From Nyssa sinensis (Eukaryota > Streptophyta > Magnoliopsida > Cornales > Nyssaceae): a stretch of DNA of 64,000 nucleotides. Below, piece by piece: positions 10,371-31,367 of the stretch; the first letter of the stretch is position 1; every line of letters starts with the position of its first letter. A model generated the notes under the pieces. That model did not search any database. It was not told the DNA's origin and saw only the letters and a list, made by a program, of their open reading frames with translations. Location of the stretch: assembly GCA_008638375.1 (NCBI GenBank), contig CM018043.1, positions 56,562,947 through 56,626,946 on the forward strand. The letters run 5' to 3'. A program made the translations under genes and the position numbers.

Positions 10371-10792
10371 AAGAGAAGGGGAAGTTATCAGAATTATTAG
10401 ATGAGTTTATCAAAAGAATTATTAAAATTAAATGGACAAGCATAGTGAGAGCAAGTCATTGTTCTTAGTGGCACTATTTAGGTGTTGAATTATGATTTTG
10501 TTTATCCTAATTCAAAGAGATTAGGAAGCCACCATAGTCTTGTTTTGTTATTTATGCTTAAAAAAATTTTTAAAAAAATTATTTAAAAAAAAAAAGTCAT
10601 TAGTATACTAAGATTCAGTGTTCTCATACAAAATTATTGACCGAGTAATCAACAACTATGAACAATGGATTTTTATTTTTTAGGTAAATGAATTTTGAAA
10701 TTTGATTCATTATAATGAAAATTAATCAATTTCATGTAAAATGATTAATAAAGAGGTCATGGTTTATTAAGTTGTTTCTTTAATCGTATCAT
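7909..10792. repeat. Tandem segmental duplication, copy A (2.88 kb)
   Basis: Matches 10820-16874 from TGATGGCTTTC at the left to TTTAATC-TATCAT at the right. It carries no convincing gene; the small frames at 8132 and 8946 recur in copy B but are AT-rich and have no recognised domain. The left third (8342-8990) looks like an old LTR: a TATA-like TATATATAAATAC near 8759-8771 is followed by a GC-richer stretch. The left part differs from copy B by roughly 7% or more, mostly transitions; the right part (after about 8990) by only 2-3%. Copy A preserves the empty site of the solo LTR in copy B (around 8860). (AT)n at 7987-8026 and 9741-9760, (GA)n at 10337-10365. Confidence 0.85.
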
Positions 10793-11733
10793 GTAAAATG
10801 ATTAATCAATTTAGGTAAATGATGGCTTTCAATTTGCAATAACCACATATATTTTCTGGCCACTGTACGATTGACATCATGTTCTTGCCCCCAACAAAAT
10901 ATATATATATATATATAGATAAAATATAATTAAATAAATACTGATAAATTAAAAATATATTACACGTAAATCTTGATACAACGATAAAATTATTTTATTT
11001 ACAGATTCGTGTTTTGAAAAGAATTTTTTCACTTGTGAAAATAAAATTATGTACATCTAATTCTCTTCAAAATAACGAGAAATTCATGTCGAGCCAAGTT
11101 TTTATGTTTGATAGCATAATAGTTTTTAATTTTATTTCACTTCGATTTCTGTACTATTTATTTTGTATATTTATATATGAAAACTTATTCTTTATATTAA
11201 ATTAAATTTTATAAAGTCCTTGTTGACACATGAGTTGAACTAAGCTTAAATGAGTTTTAACCCATAAAAATGCAACATTCACCAAATGAGTTGTAACCCA
11301 TAGAAACGCAATGCGCACTACGTGCAATAATTCACGCGCACCTTTGCTCCCAATGCAGATTTATCAAAGACAAATCAATTTTTTATTGATTTATTTTTGA
11401 ATCGCCTGATCAACGGTCCATATTAAAAAATGATCGGACGAGTGCATTGAATAAATGTTTCATAAATAGGTGTGTCAAATGGATATTTCAAAAAGGTTGT
11501 GTCTTTTCCAAAAGATACATTAAATTGAATGGTTGTGACTTCTTCTTTTTTTTTAGAGACATGTCATTTGAAAATGTTAAGTCTTTTCATGAATCGGTTC
11601 TGTCTTTTTATGAAAAAACACCCCTGTATCTATAAATACAGCAGTATGAATCGGAAAAAAAAATAATCAAACTCCCTTTTTCAGAATAGAAATTATAATC
11701 AAAAGATTTCACAAGAAGTCCTTTAACTTTGCT

Positions 11734-14700
11734 TGTCACGACCCAAAACCCACCCTATGCGGATTAGGGGTCCGTGACCCGGGTTTGCGGCCCGTGGGCC
11801 GTTCCCCGTCCAAAAGATTCTGAAATGCTGGGTAAAGTTTTAACAAAAGCATTTCTTAATCATTTAAAATATCTAGTAGCACAGTCAGTTCACCATTTGA
11901 TGCATGTCCAAAAATTATAAATGTTTAAATACAGATCCTTAAAAAAAAAACAAAACCAACAAACAGGACCGTGGTGACATGGGAGTATTAAGATCTGACA
12001 ATATTTAACTTAGTACAAAACTCGCCAAAACAGCTACCAGTAACTAGCAGCGTCTAAATCCCTGGAGTGCCTGAGGGTTCCCCGACTTCTTGATGTCCTG
12101 AAAAATTTAAGGGAGGAGGGGTGAGCTAATAGCCCAATAAGTAATTTCCTGGCTTTAATGTGGGTTCGAGTTTGTCCAATGAAATGATAAAACAAGGAAT
12201 AACAGATAGCCAAATGGGTAATAATGAAGACGTAGCCAGTCACCAAAATATGCAAGATATTGACTCGAGGGTCCAAAAGGCGTATCCCACAATATAACAC
12301 AAGAGTCAATAACAAAGCCAAATGAAATTGGGATCTGGCCTATCATGATGGATTGCTGCCATAATAATACGTTAGCCAATCAAAGATATACCATGCTTGC
12401 AACAATATGATCATTTCACAGGATATAAAAATATGATCATACAATGGGAACAAGAATAAGTCAACATCGAGTTCAAATAACCCAGATACGCGTGAATCAC
12501 CCGGGGCCCGGCATACCCCATTAGAACGCATGCTCAGATCCGCCACGGTTCCTCGGGCTCTCTAAAAAGCGTTAGAGCTCTTTTCAATACAGGTCCCGTA
12601 GGACACAACAGACCCTAATGGGTCCTTTCTCCCACGCAATCTGTGAATAGATGGGTCATTGTGACTGAGCACAACCCCGAGTACACACCAAATATCATGA
12701 CCAACAAAATCCTATACAAGATGTACAATCGTACCAAACATTTGATATCACAAATAACAAAACACGAAGTGTATGGAATCAGTAGAATGTATCTCAAGAC
12801 TAGGTCATGGTACGATAGTGCAATAATATTTAAATATCAATGATCAATCTCAAAGTGATGTAAGCAAGCAAGTCAAATCCAAAATCAGGTAAACTGATAT
12901 CTACAAGTCAATTGGCTCAATTCAAGTGCATCAGGTAGTAATGGAGTACAAATTGGCAGCATATGAACAATAACGTGACTGGCTGGGAATAACTCATATT
13001 AAAGCGTCAGAATTACTTACCTCAAAAATGACTCTCAGTAGTTCAACTAATTAAAGTCTCCTTCCCCTTTTCTTTTGACGTGCCTGTCAATTGAAAATAA
13101 CTCAGTCTATAACTGTAATTGAACCATACTCGATATTCAAATTTGCTAATCTTGGCTATCGGTATCTCGATTACTAATTTAGATGTCATCATTGTATCCG
13201 GAACGTCGAATAAAATAAGTTTAGGCTTTTACGGATCTTAAATCGGACGTCCGGATTGAAAAGGGTAAAACCGTCTTTTGTACTTTATAGGTACTTTTAT
13301 TCCCGGAACCTCTTTTTATAATTTTGACCTCACCGTTGGATTCAGTGGGTCCGAGATAGTAAGAATACCCATATAACTTGCCTTGTTAGGACACAGGGGT
13401 ATTTTGGTCATTTTAAGATTTGTTTTCATTGTATTTTAATGTTCGGAGTCCCGTCTCGTGAAACGGACCTCAACATTGGATCCGGAATGCCTGAGATAAT
13501 AAAGTTTGACTATTTATTCGTCCCGTTCGGACTTCGTTTGACTTATTTTTGGATTAGGGGCAAAATGGTAATTTTACCTATTTAATAAATTATTTAAATA
13601 ATTTATTTTATTATTTTATTATTCATCAGGGGTGCATTTGACATTTATTTTCAAAGTTTGGGCCAGACTTGAATTATTGTAAACAGTTGGGGTCAGAATT
13701 GAATTTAGAAAAGTTTTGGTTCAATTTCTAAATTTTGTACAGTGAACCAAACGGTTCACTTGTGGTAACCCTAGACCGGACCGGTTATGCACTGAACCAG
13801 CCGGTTCAGGCTAACTCAGAGAACCGGTTTAAGAGGTCATGCTGACGTCAGCCTTAATCTTAAAATTTTAAAACCTTTTAATGAAACGGTGCAGTTTCAT
13901 CGCCCCGTTGGATCCGGTCGGGTCCCGACCCGATCTAGACCCGGATCCTGTCCCGTTTGACCCGTCATGGCCCCCGAATTTTCGGTGGTCTTCTCCGGTC
14001 ACCCCTGTCAATTCCGGTCACCGGAATCTCGGCCAACCCACTGTTTTACACCATTTTCACGTCCAAATCTCACTGTTTTTATACCAATCGATTCCTAAGG
14101 TTTCAAGGAGTAGTTTAGGACAGATTTTGGTCCCAAACATTATTGGTTTTGACACCCATTTTCTGGTTTTTCCGGCGTTGCACCGGCGAAGGATAATCGG
14201 CCATAAAATGGCCATTTCTCAACCGTTTTAGATGGTTCAAATTCCGTTGGGTTCCTAATGAACTTGGCTACCCATTTTAAGTCCTAAAATCACGATCAAA
14301 TGGACCTACCAAAATCTACCATTATTGACCGTAGCTAAAGTTCTTGGTTTTCATGTTTTTCTTTCATATTTTGATCTAACATGTATTCTACAAATATATA
14401 CAATAGCATACTAGAAAACGAACGCATCAAGGATAGATTGGTTACCTGTTGAAGATTTCGGCTCCTCCAAACTGCTCCAAAACTTTTCTCTCTCTCTACT
14501 GCTTTCTCTCTCTAATTCTTCTTTAACTGAGCCTATAATCAGTGGCTTGGCCACCTGGAGATGGAGACTGTCACACTCTCTCTCTGATTTCCTCACTCCC
14601 ACACAAAGAGATGTATATACACTTTTATATAATATATATTTATATTTATATTTCTTGCCCCAACCACACTCAACCAAGCATGGCTGACCATACCTTCCAC

Positions 14701-14976
14701 CATACTTTTCTGATTTCTCCCATACCCCTTTCCATACCTATAGGTTTAGGTTAGGTGGGTAGTTTTGATATTTTCATTTTATATACAATATATATATATA
14801 TATATATACATATATCCTATATTATAATAATGTATAGTATACACCCATTTAATACACATATATATGTATTTTGATATTCGTAAAATATAGGATTAAACAG
14901 CTCCAAGTACAATTGATATAGTGTTGCCCGACCTGACTGCCTCGATATTCGTGCCATTTTGGGTCGGGGTATTACA
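11734..14976 (-). mobile_element. Probable solo LTR of a Tekay/Del-type gypsy element, 3243 bp
   Basis: Inserted in copy B with termini TG...CA. The minus strand starts TGTAATACCCCGACCC and ends TTTTGGGTCGTGACA, typical of long LTRs of the Tekay/Del chromovirus lineage. The flanking 5 bp are TTGCT on the left and TTGTT on the right, one mismatch; the uninterrupted site in copy A reads TTTGCTGTTTG. It is GC-richer than the surroundings and has no coding frame of note. No PBS, pol or second LTR is visible, so a solo LTR made by LTR-LTR recombination is the best reading; a non-autonomous element without coding sequence is the alternative. It inserted after the segmental duplication. Confidence 0.65.
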
Positions 14977-16422
14977 TTGTTGGTTGTAGTTCTTCAAACT
15001 GAAGGTTTTGTTGTATCCTAGGAACGACTTTGCTAGTAACTCATCAGTAGACTCTACCGAGTGAGAGCGAATTATGTTCTAAAAAAAGTGTTTTTAGATA
15101 CGTCTAAAAGTTTACAAATTTATTCATACTGTCCCAACAACTCATATACTAAATTTTTTGATATTACACACATATATAAATATTTGAAGAAATTAATAAT
15201 AATCTCTAAATTGAGAGAATGTCATTACTTTGAGGAAAGACCATATACCCTATAATTGGGTGCCTAGCTGCAATTCTGAAAATAGATTTTTTCTATAAGT
15301 TTGAATTTGAATTGATCTTCTTTTACTTACCAAAAAAAAAAAAAAAGAGAGACTGAATTTGAATAGATCTTCAAAGACAACTCTTCAAAGGCTTTATCTA
15401 TTTTGAGTAATATTTAGGGCAGTTCCCTCAATTGTGATTGTCCATGTGATTAATCTGAAGATTTATACAAACAATGAAAGTTTCTAGATTTCAATACTTA
15501 AGAAATTGGTGAAGCGATGATGGGAAAAAAAATCATAAAAAATTGTGATATATTGCAAAATACCTCTATGCGAATAAATTTTTAAAATATTATAATATAT
15601 TGCAAAATATTAGGATAAATATCACAAATAAATATATAATAATGTTTTTTTATTTGAAATTTACTAAATATTATAAAATATCACAAATTGCTAAAAGATA
15701 AGACAAGTTGGCAAATTTTTGTATTTGATCATGACAGATACTTTTGGTTAAAAGAGGGGGTTGTTTTCCAACCTTAAAGAGCACAACAGCCGCCATTAAA
15801 AGAAAAAACAGAGCACAACAACCACATCATTTCATGGTTTATATATATATATATATATATATATCATAATTCAGGAAGCACAAAGTAGAATTTAAAATAG
15901 AGTGAAAACAGTTGTCCATATGGTCTTATTAAAAAAGATCAAGACCGAATAATTCACATTTTTAAATTAATATTATTTTAAATATTTAATTTAATTAAAT
16001 AAGAAATTATAACATGAATTTCATTATTAAAGATTAGTAATTAACTTTAAAATTTTATACTATTGTATTAGAAATACTAATATTGATTTCATTGAATTAC
16101 ATTGATAATGTAATAGATTATATAAAAACAAAATTAAGGTAAATAACCTATTTTTATTTTATATAAAAATAAATTTAAGATTTTAATCAATATTTATTTG
16201 AAAATAACAAATTGAAAAAAGTTGGTCAAAAATGTATATTAAAAAAAATATGAAAGAGATAATTTTGTCATTTTGAACAAAAATTGACTAGAAAAAATAT
16301 TTATAATTTGTTAAGTAAAATGAAGAAGGTAAATATAATTTTAAAAATCTCAATAAAAATTAGTGTAATTATCAAAAATTTTATGAGGGATTAATGTAAT
16401 TTACCTTAGAATCAAAGTGATA

Positions 16423-16423
<1 letters not shown>

Positions 16424-16481
<58 letters not shown>
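16424..16481. repeat. (GT)n(GA)n microsatellite
   Basis: Compound GT then GA run in copy B of the duplication. The matching tract in copy A (10329-10365) is shorter, so the two copies show length change since duplication. Confidence 0.9.
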
Positions 16482-16484
<3 letters not shown>

Positions 16485-16874
16485 GGAGGTTATCAGAATT
16501 ATTAAAATTAAATGGACAAGCATAATCAGAGCAAGTCATTGTTCTTAGTGGCACTATTCAGGTGTTGAATTATGATTTTGTTTATCCTAATTCAAAGAGA
16601 TTAGGAAGCCACCATAGTCTTCTTTTGTTATTTATACTTAAAAAATTAAAAAAAGTTTATTTTAAAAAAAAAAAGTCATTAGTATACTAAGATTCAGTGT
16701 TCCTATACAAAATTATTGACCGAGTAATCAACAACTATGAACAATGGATTTTTATTTTTTAGGTAAATGAATTTTGAAATTTGATTCATTATAATGAAAA
16801 TTAATCAATTTAATTTCATGTAAAATGATTAATAAAGAGGTCATGGTTTATTAAGTGTTTCTTTAATCATATCA

Positions 16875-17717
16875 TTATAATACAAATCCATTTAATTAAA
16901 TTAATATGTTTTTGTATTAATTGAGATTATTTAGATGTAGTATTGATTAGATGTTCATGATTTATTAATATTTTTAAATTAATTAAGTAGGATGCAAGAG
17001 ACTCATAAGTTTTTAAGATATATTTCTATTTTATTGGAGTTAAATTATTTTAAAAGAATATTATGGTCTAATTTATTATATTAAATGGATTATATATAAA
17101 TAAATAAAAAAAATTTAGACTATTTAAAAGTGTGACTAAATCGTAAAAACGTTAAAAATAAAATTCAAATGTCTAAAATTTGAATATTCTCGATAAATAA
17201 ATTTAATGAGTTTTATATAAATGTATATGTGTTAAATGAGTTTTATATAAAATTATTATTGATTATATATATAAAATAATTTATTAATCGTGGAGTTGTT
17301 TATATATATATATATTAAATTTTACAACCCGGCTAAACGGCAACGCGACGCCGTCAATAATTCAAGCAATACCCAGCCGATTTGGATACCGGCGAAGTAT
17401 TTTGAAGGGCACGGCAATTCGCCGCCGTCTATAATTCACGCAATACCCAGCCGTCAATATTTCACGCAAGACGATAACAATTACCCGAATCAGGGATTTG
17501 TTACTAACCCACACTCCTAGCAAGAGCGTGCATGTCACGCACTATAATATTATTTTAATGCCAACTGTCACAACTGAACCCTAATTTTATTAATCTCACT
17601 TATTTTTGGTACATCTATGATAAGGAATAATTCTATATGACGTGCGAGTCTTAGTCACATGTTTTGAATGTCGGATTGAGATTAGTAAAAATTTATGTAC
17701 GGATATGCCTGTACTTA
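16875..17717. other. AT-rich spacer with a small GC-rich island
   Basis: No confident gene. The only unusual part is 17325-17520, described separately. Confidence 0.5.
17325..17520 (+). pseudogene. GC-rich open island, possible gene fragment
   Basis: In AT-rich surroundings a roughly 200-bp island is open to a TAG at 17518-17520 and encodes a Pro/Asn-rich peptide (for example IPAKYFEGHGNSPP). The block GCAATACCCAGCCG occurs twice (about 17363 and 17440), so the island may have duplicated internally. The Met in the open frame lies outside the island in AT-repeat sequence and is not a believable start. I do not recognise the protein. It could be a captured exon fragment carried by a transposon or the remnant of a local gene. 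Confidence 0.25.
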
Positions 17718-17727
17718 ATTTCAAATT

Positions 17728-17890
17728 AGAAATGCTATTCTTACACGGTCTTTTTATCAAAAATATATACGATGTGACAAAGTCACATCAGCAGGCTCAA
17801 CAATGATTTACAAATTTTTCTTTGTTAAGCCTGTTGATGTGGCTAGGTATATGTTTTTGGTAAAAAAATTATGTAAAGATAACATTGCTC
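17728..17890. mobile_element. Mutator-like MITE with 10-bp target duplication
   Basis: 163 bp with imperfect terminal inverted repeats (AATGCTATTCTTACA at the left; the right end reversed reads AATGTTATCTTTACA) and a long internal palindrome. Flanked by exact 10-bp direct repeats ATTTCAAATT (17718-17727, 17891-17900). Target duplications of 9-11 bp point to Mutator-like elements. Confidence 0.75.
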
Positions 17891-18018
17891 ATTTCAAATT
17901 TAGTATTCGTATTTAATTAATATTATAAAAATATTAAATATATTATATAAATACAAAACGTACTAAAAAAATATATATAAAAAAATTCTTTCACATTTTT
18001 TAAAATAGATTTAAATTT

Positions 18019-18250
18019 GAGTAATGCTAGTCTTACTTTCATATTTTATCAAAACTGTTTATCATGATGTGATATTCAGCTAATACAACACTGTCAATTC
18101 ATGAAAATAAACACTTTTGGTAGAGTTTCAAAATAAGACAGTGTTGTATTGACTGAATATTATATCATATGTGATATCTAACTAATACAATATTGTCAAC
18201 TCATGAAAATAAATACTTTTGATATAATTTTAAGTAAGAGTAGTATTATT
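18019..18250. mobile_element. Second, related Mutator-like MITE with 10-bp target duplication
   Basis: 232 bp; the left end GAGTAATGCTAGTCTTACTT pairs with the reversed right end AATAATACTACTCTTACTT. Exact 10-bp flanks ATTTAAATTT (18009-18018, 18251-18260). Internally a segment around 18073-18115 recurs directly at about 18170-18212 and inverted at 18136-18166. The ends resemble the MITE at 17728-17890. Confidence 0.75.
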
Positions 18251-18260
18251 ATTTAAATTT

Positions 18261-18541
18261 TAAAATATTTAAAAATAAAACAATTCAAAAATATCAAAAT
18301 AAACATTTAACATTAAAATATTTCAATTTACACTCTAAACGTCTATTTTAAAACGTCACCGTCCTATTCGCTAAAGGGGACTTTGTCAGTTGGACCTAGT
18401 CCTAATCTCATTTTTAATATAATTATAATATTAAGAATTTTAATTAATCAGTTTATTAGAATCCATTTTTCAACTCTGTTTCTCCGTCCAACGTGAAATT
18501 ATGAGTAAACGTGGGGGAGCTTCTGCACCTCCTTCCTCCCC

Positions 18542-18574
<33 letters not shown>

Positions 18575-18787
18575 GTCGTTCTTGAAAAGTCTCTTTTGAC
18601 CATCGTCCCCAAACCCCTCTTTCTTCCCTTCTTCTTCCTATCTGCTCTAAACTTTATAATCTCATCACATTTCTCTGTCTTCTTTCCTCTCGTCCTATCT
18701 CTCTCTCTCTCTGTATGATTAGTATGATTATTTGTTGAATTGTCTTTCCAAAGCCTCTGAAAGGTTCTTTGCTCTGGCGAAAGAATC
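18261..18787 (+). promoter_or_regulatory. Upstream and 5' leader region of the CDPK gene
   Basis: AT-rich to about 18470, then a pyrimidine-rich stretch with (CT)n at 18540-18574 and again near 18698-18712, ending at the ATG at 18788. CT-rich leaders near the start of transcription are common in plant genes. No clear TATA box could be assigned. Confidence 0.45.
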
Positions 18788-28972
<10,185 letters not shown>

Positions 28973-29554
28973 ATCACAAGCATTCCGAACCTTCGTGAGG
29001 GAAGTGAGATAGGGTAAGAGATGTTCCTTTATCAAAAAAAATTTACTTGAAGATCGTACTCAGAGGGGGTCTCATCTGCTTCTGTCTATATTTTGCCATT
29101 TTGCGGGCACCTTTTGAGAATCCAAGTGATTAGTGACAGAAATCTACATTGGCTCACAAGGACATGATACCGGGAGTGTTTGATTTTAGAGTTGCTTTTG
29201 CCCTGCACATAAAATGGCTACAAGGTAAATGGTCATATTAGTATACATAATTTTGGACCGTTGGGGGGTTCTGTTTCTGTTCCTTATAAAAAATGTAAGG
29301 TTTGCCAAATTATTAATGAAAATTGGTTGTATTAGAATTCATTTCTACTGTCACCTTTGTTACTATAAAATCATGTTGTGTCCTCACGCATTGCATGACT
29401 TTCAAATGTTGGTTGAAAAATTGAACTTCCCAAAAAAAAATCTCCTCTCAGAGAATCGGTTCTTGCAAACCATGTTTGGAGCTAAATTTTTCTTCCAGCC
29501 GTTCCTTACATGTTGTGTAGTGTGCTTACGGTTTCACAATTTTGTTTAACCATG
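28973..29554 (+). other. 3' flank of the CDPK gene
   Basis: Presumed 3' UTR and downstream sequence; no frame with a recognised domain. The open frame at 29229-29549 is AT-biased and unlikely to be a gene. Confidence 0.5.
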
Positions 29555-30303
29555 CGCCATGTTTGGACGGTGGGATATGAAAGTTGGATAGGATAAATGT
29601 TATCCTATTTCATGTTTGATGTCTTTTTTTAGTTTGAATATTTATATCTTGTGAAATATTTATATCCCACTTAGGTGGGATATAACTTATCCCAAAAGAG
29701 TGATGGTACTAGAGTTATTTTATCCTACTAAAATAAAAATACAATTTAGCATATCGAAAAAAAAAATTAATAGAGATAGAGACGTAAAAATTTCTCTTTT
29801 TCATTGTTCAAATTTTTTTTTTTTTATATGTTTAAAAATTTTTAATGTATTTTTCATATCAATAAATAGACTATTATATATATATATATGTATGTATGTT
29901 ATTATTGATTTGGATGATTCTTAGTAATATAAACTATGATATTTTTTGAGTCACCTCGAAAGTGAGAGACTATTATATTTTGAATGATGTTTGCACAATC
30001 GCATTCTAAAATATTGTGATTATAATTACTAGATTTTGTAATTGATTTGTAAATAAAGGTTTAATTTTAGATACTTCGTATGTATATATTTAAAAAAAAA
30101 AAAATAACTTTCATAAAAATAATTTTTGAAGACCGAACTTTATATATGAATCTTATATCTAATAGGCATCCAAACATAGGAATGTTATATAACAACATAT
30201 CAGCCATTTTATTTGGGATAATATCCACAAAATTTTATATCCAATTTGATCCAACTATATCCTACCAAATCTCGCCATCTTATTTCATCATCCAAACAAG
30301 GCC
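29555..30303. mobile_element. MITE-like inverted-repeat element
   Basis: About 750 bp. The left end (CATGTTTGGACGGTGGGATA) and reversed right end (CCTTGTTTGGATGATGAAAT) are related, and both continue into GGATAGGATA / GGTAGGATAT blocks. ATG flanks both proposed ends (29552-29554, 30304-30306), compatible with a 3-bp target duplication. PIF/Harbinger is possible, but the target is not the usual TWA. Confidence 0.5.
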
Positions 30304-30466
30304 ATGGTGTTGACATTGAGCCGAGCATATTGGAAATGACAACGGCCTTTGCTATCCGATCCAACTATATCTTATTTAATCCTGCTTTATTATTCCGTCA
30401 TCCAAACAAGGCCATGGTGTTGACATTGAACCGAGCAAATTGGAAATGACAAGGACCTTTTCAAAC
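30247..30466. repeat. 110-bp tandem duplication at a MITE edge
   Basis: GATCCAACTATATC at 30247 recurs at 30357, and the match runs through CATCCAAACAAGGCCATGGT into the flank. The right end of the MITE plus about 55 bp of flank was duplicated; the copies differ by roughly 15%. Confidence 0.8.
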
Positions 30467-31367
30467 CATGACGGCCATATATTTGTACTTATTTAAATGA
30501 ACTGTAAAAAATTATTATTTAAATTATGCAGTCGAGTGTTTGAATAAATTGTTAAAAAATATTACTATTAAATGAAGGCATTCATAATGTACTTGATCAA
30601 TTTAATGAAAGAAACTAAACTTACTAACTTGATCCAAATCATATTTAATAAAAAAAATTACTGCCAATAAGTGTAGTTTAAAATTCCAACTCAAACAGCT
30701 TATTATAAATTAGGTACTCGTTAACTCAAGTGCGGTGAATAAATTGAACCAAACATAATATGGCGGTTTTTTTTTTTTTTTTTGACTCATTTGGCAGTGA
30801 TAGAAGTGTTTTAACTTGAAGCGTGACAAAAATCTTGCCATATAACAAGAGTCGGTATTTAAGGCTGTACTCCAAAGAAGGGTAAAGTTAAACTGCATGG
30901 CTCACCTGTTTTAAGGCCAGGTTGAAGAAAATTGAAAGTTGATCTCCTTGCAGAGAATATAGACAATTTACAGAGGTCAAATTCCTAAACATTTCAACCC
31001 GCTCAAGCCCCCTACATGGGTTTCAAGGATTTTGTTATTTCATGATAGCTCCAAACTATATCACAGATTATCTGAACAAAATTTAGTAGTAGACTCCAAC
31101 CAGCTTCTGCCAAAGCCCCTCCTGGTGCAAAGGAGACAAAAGGCAGGAATCCATATTTCTCCTTATATCTTACAGCACAAGTCCCGGCAATGGCAGGAGC
31201 CTAGCACACTGGGCTAGCCCTCCTTTTCCTTTTTTTTTTCCCCATCTCCATAACTGAGAATTGGTCAGGACTCTGGAGCTGAAGCTCTCCAGGAATGTGT
31301 CACAGCAAACAGAAGCAACCTTGAGAAGTATGGAGACAATCAAATGTCGCAGACAACCAGAAGGTTC
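30467..31367. other. Spacer between convergent CDPK and bHLH genes
   Basis: No gene seen. The right part (from about 30950) is probably the bHLH 3' UTR on the minus strand; a poly-T tract lies at 30767-30783. Confidence 0.5.

Larger units (their letters stand above)
10820..16874. repeat. Tandem segmental duplication, copy B, interrupted by a 3.2-kb LTR
   Basis: Same orientation as copy A and starts 27 bp after copy A ends. Without the insertion at 11734-14976 it is about 2.81 kb. Microsatellites sit at matching places with different lengths: (AT)n 10898-10916 and 15840-15864; (GT)n(GA)n 16424-16481 is longer than in copy A. The 27-bp junction (10793-10819) resembles pieces of sequence found 60-140 bp upstream, as if copied during repair. 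No gene found. Confidence 0.85.

Noticed and set aside
13881..14231. 116-codon Pro-rich open frame
   Set aside because: It lies inside the solo LTR; plant LTRs of this type often have GC-richer open stretches, and no domain is visible.
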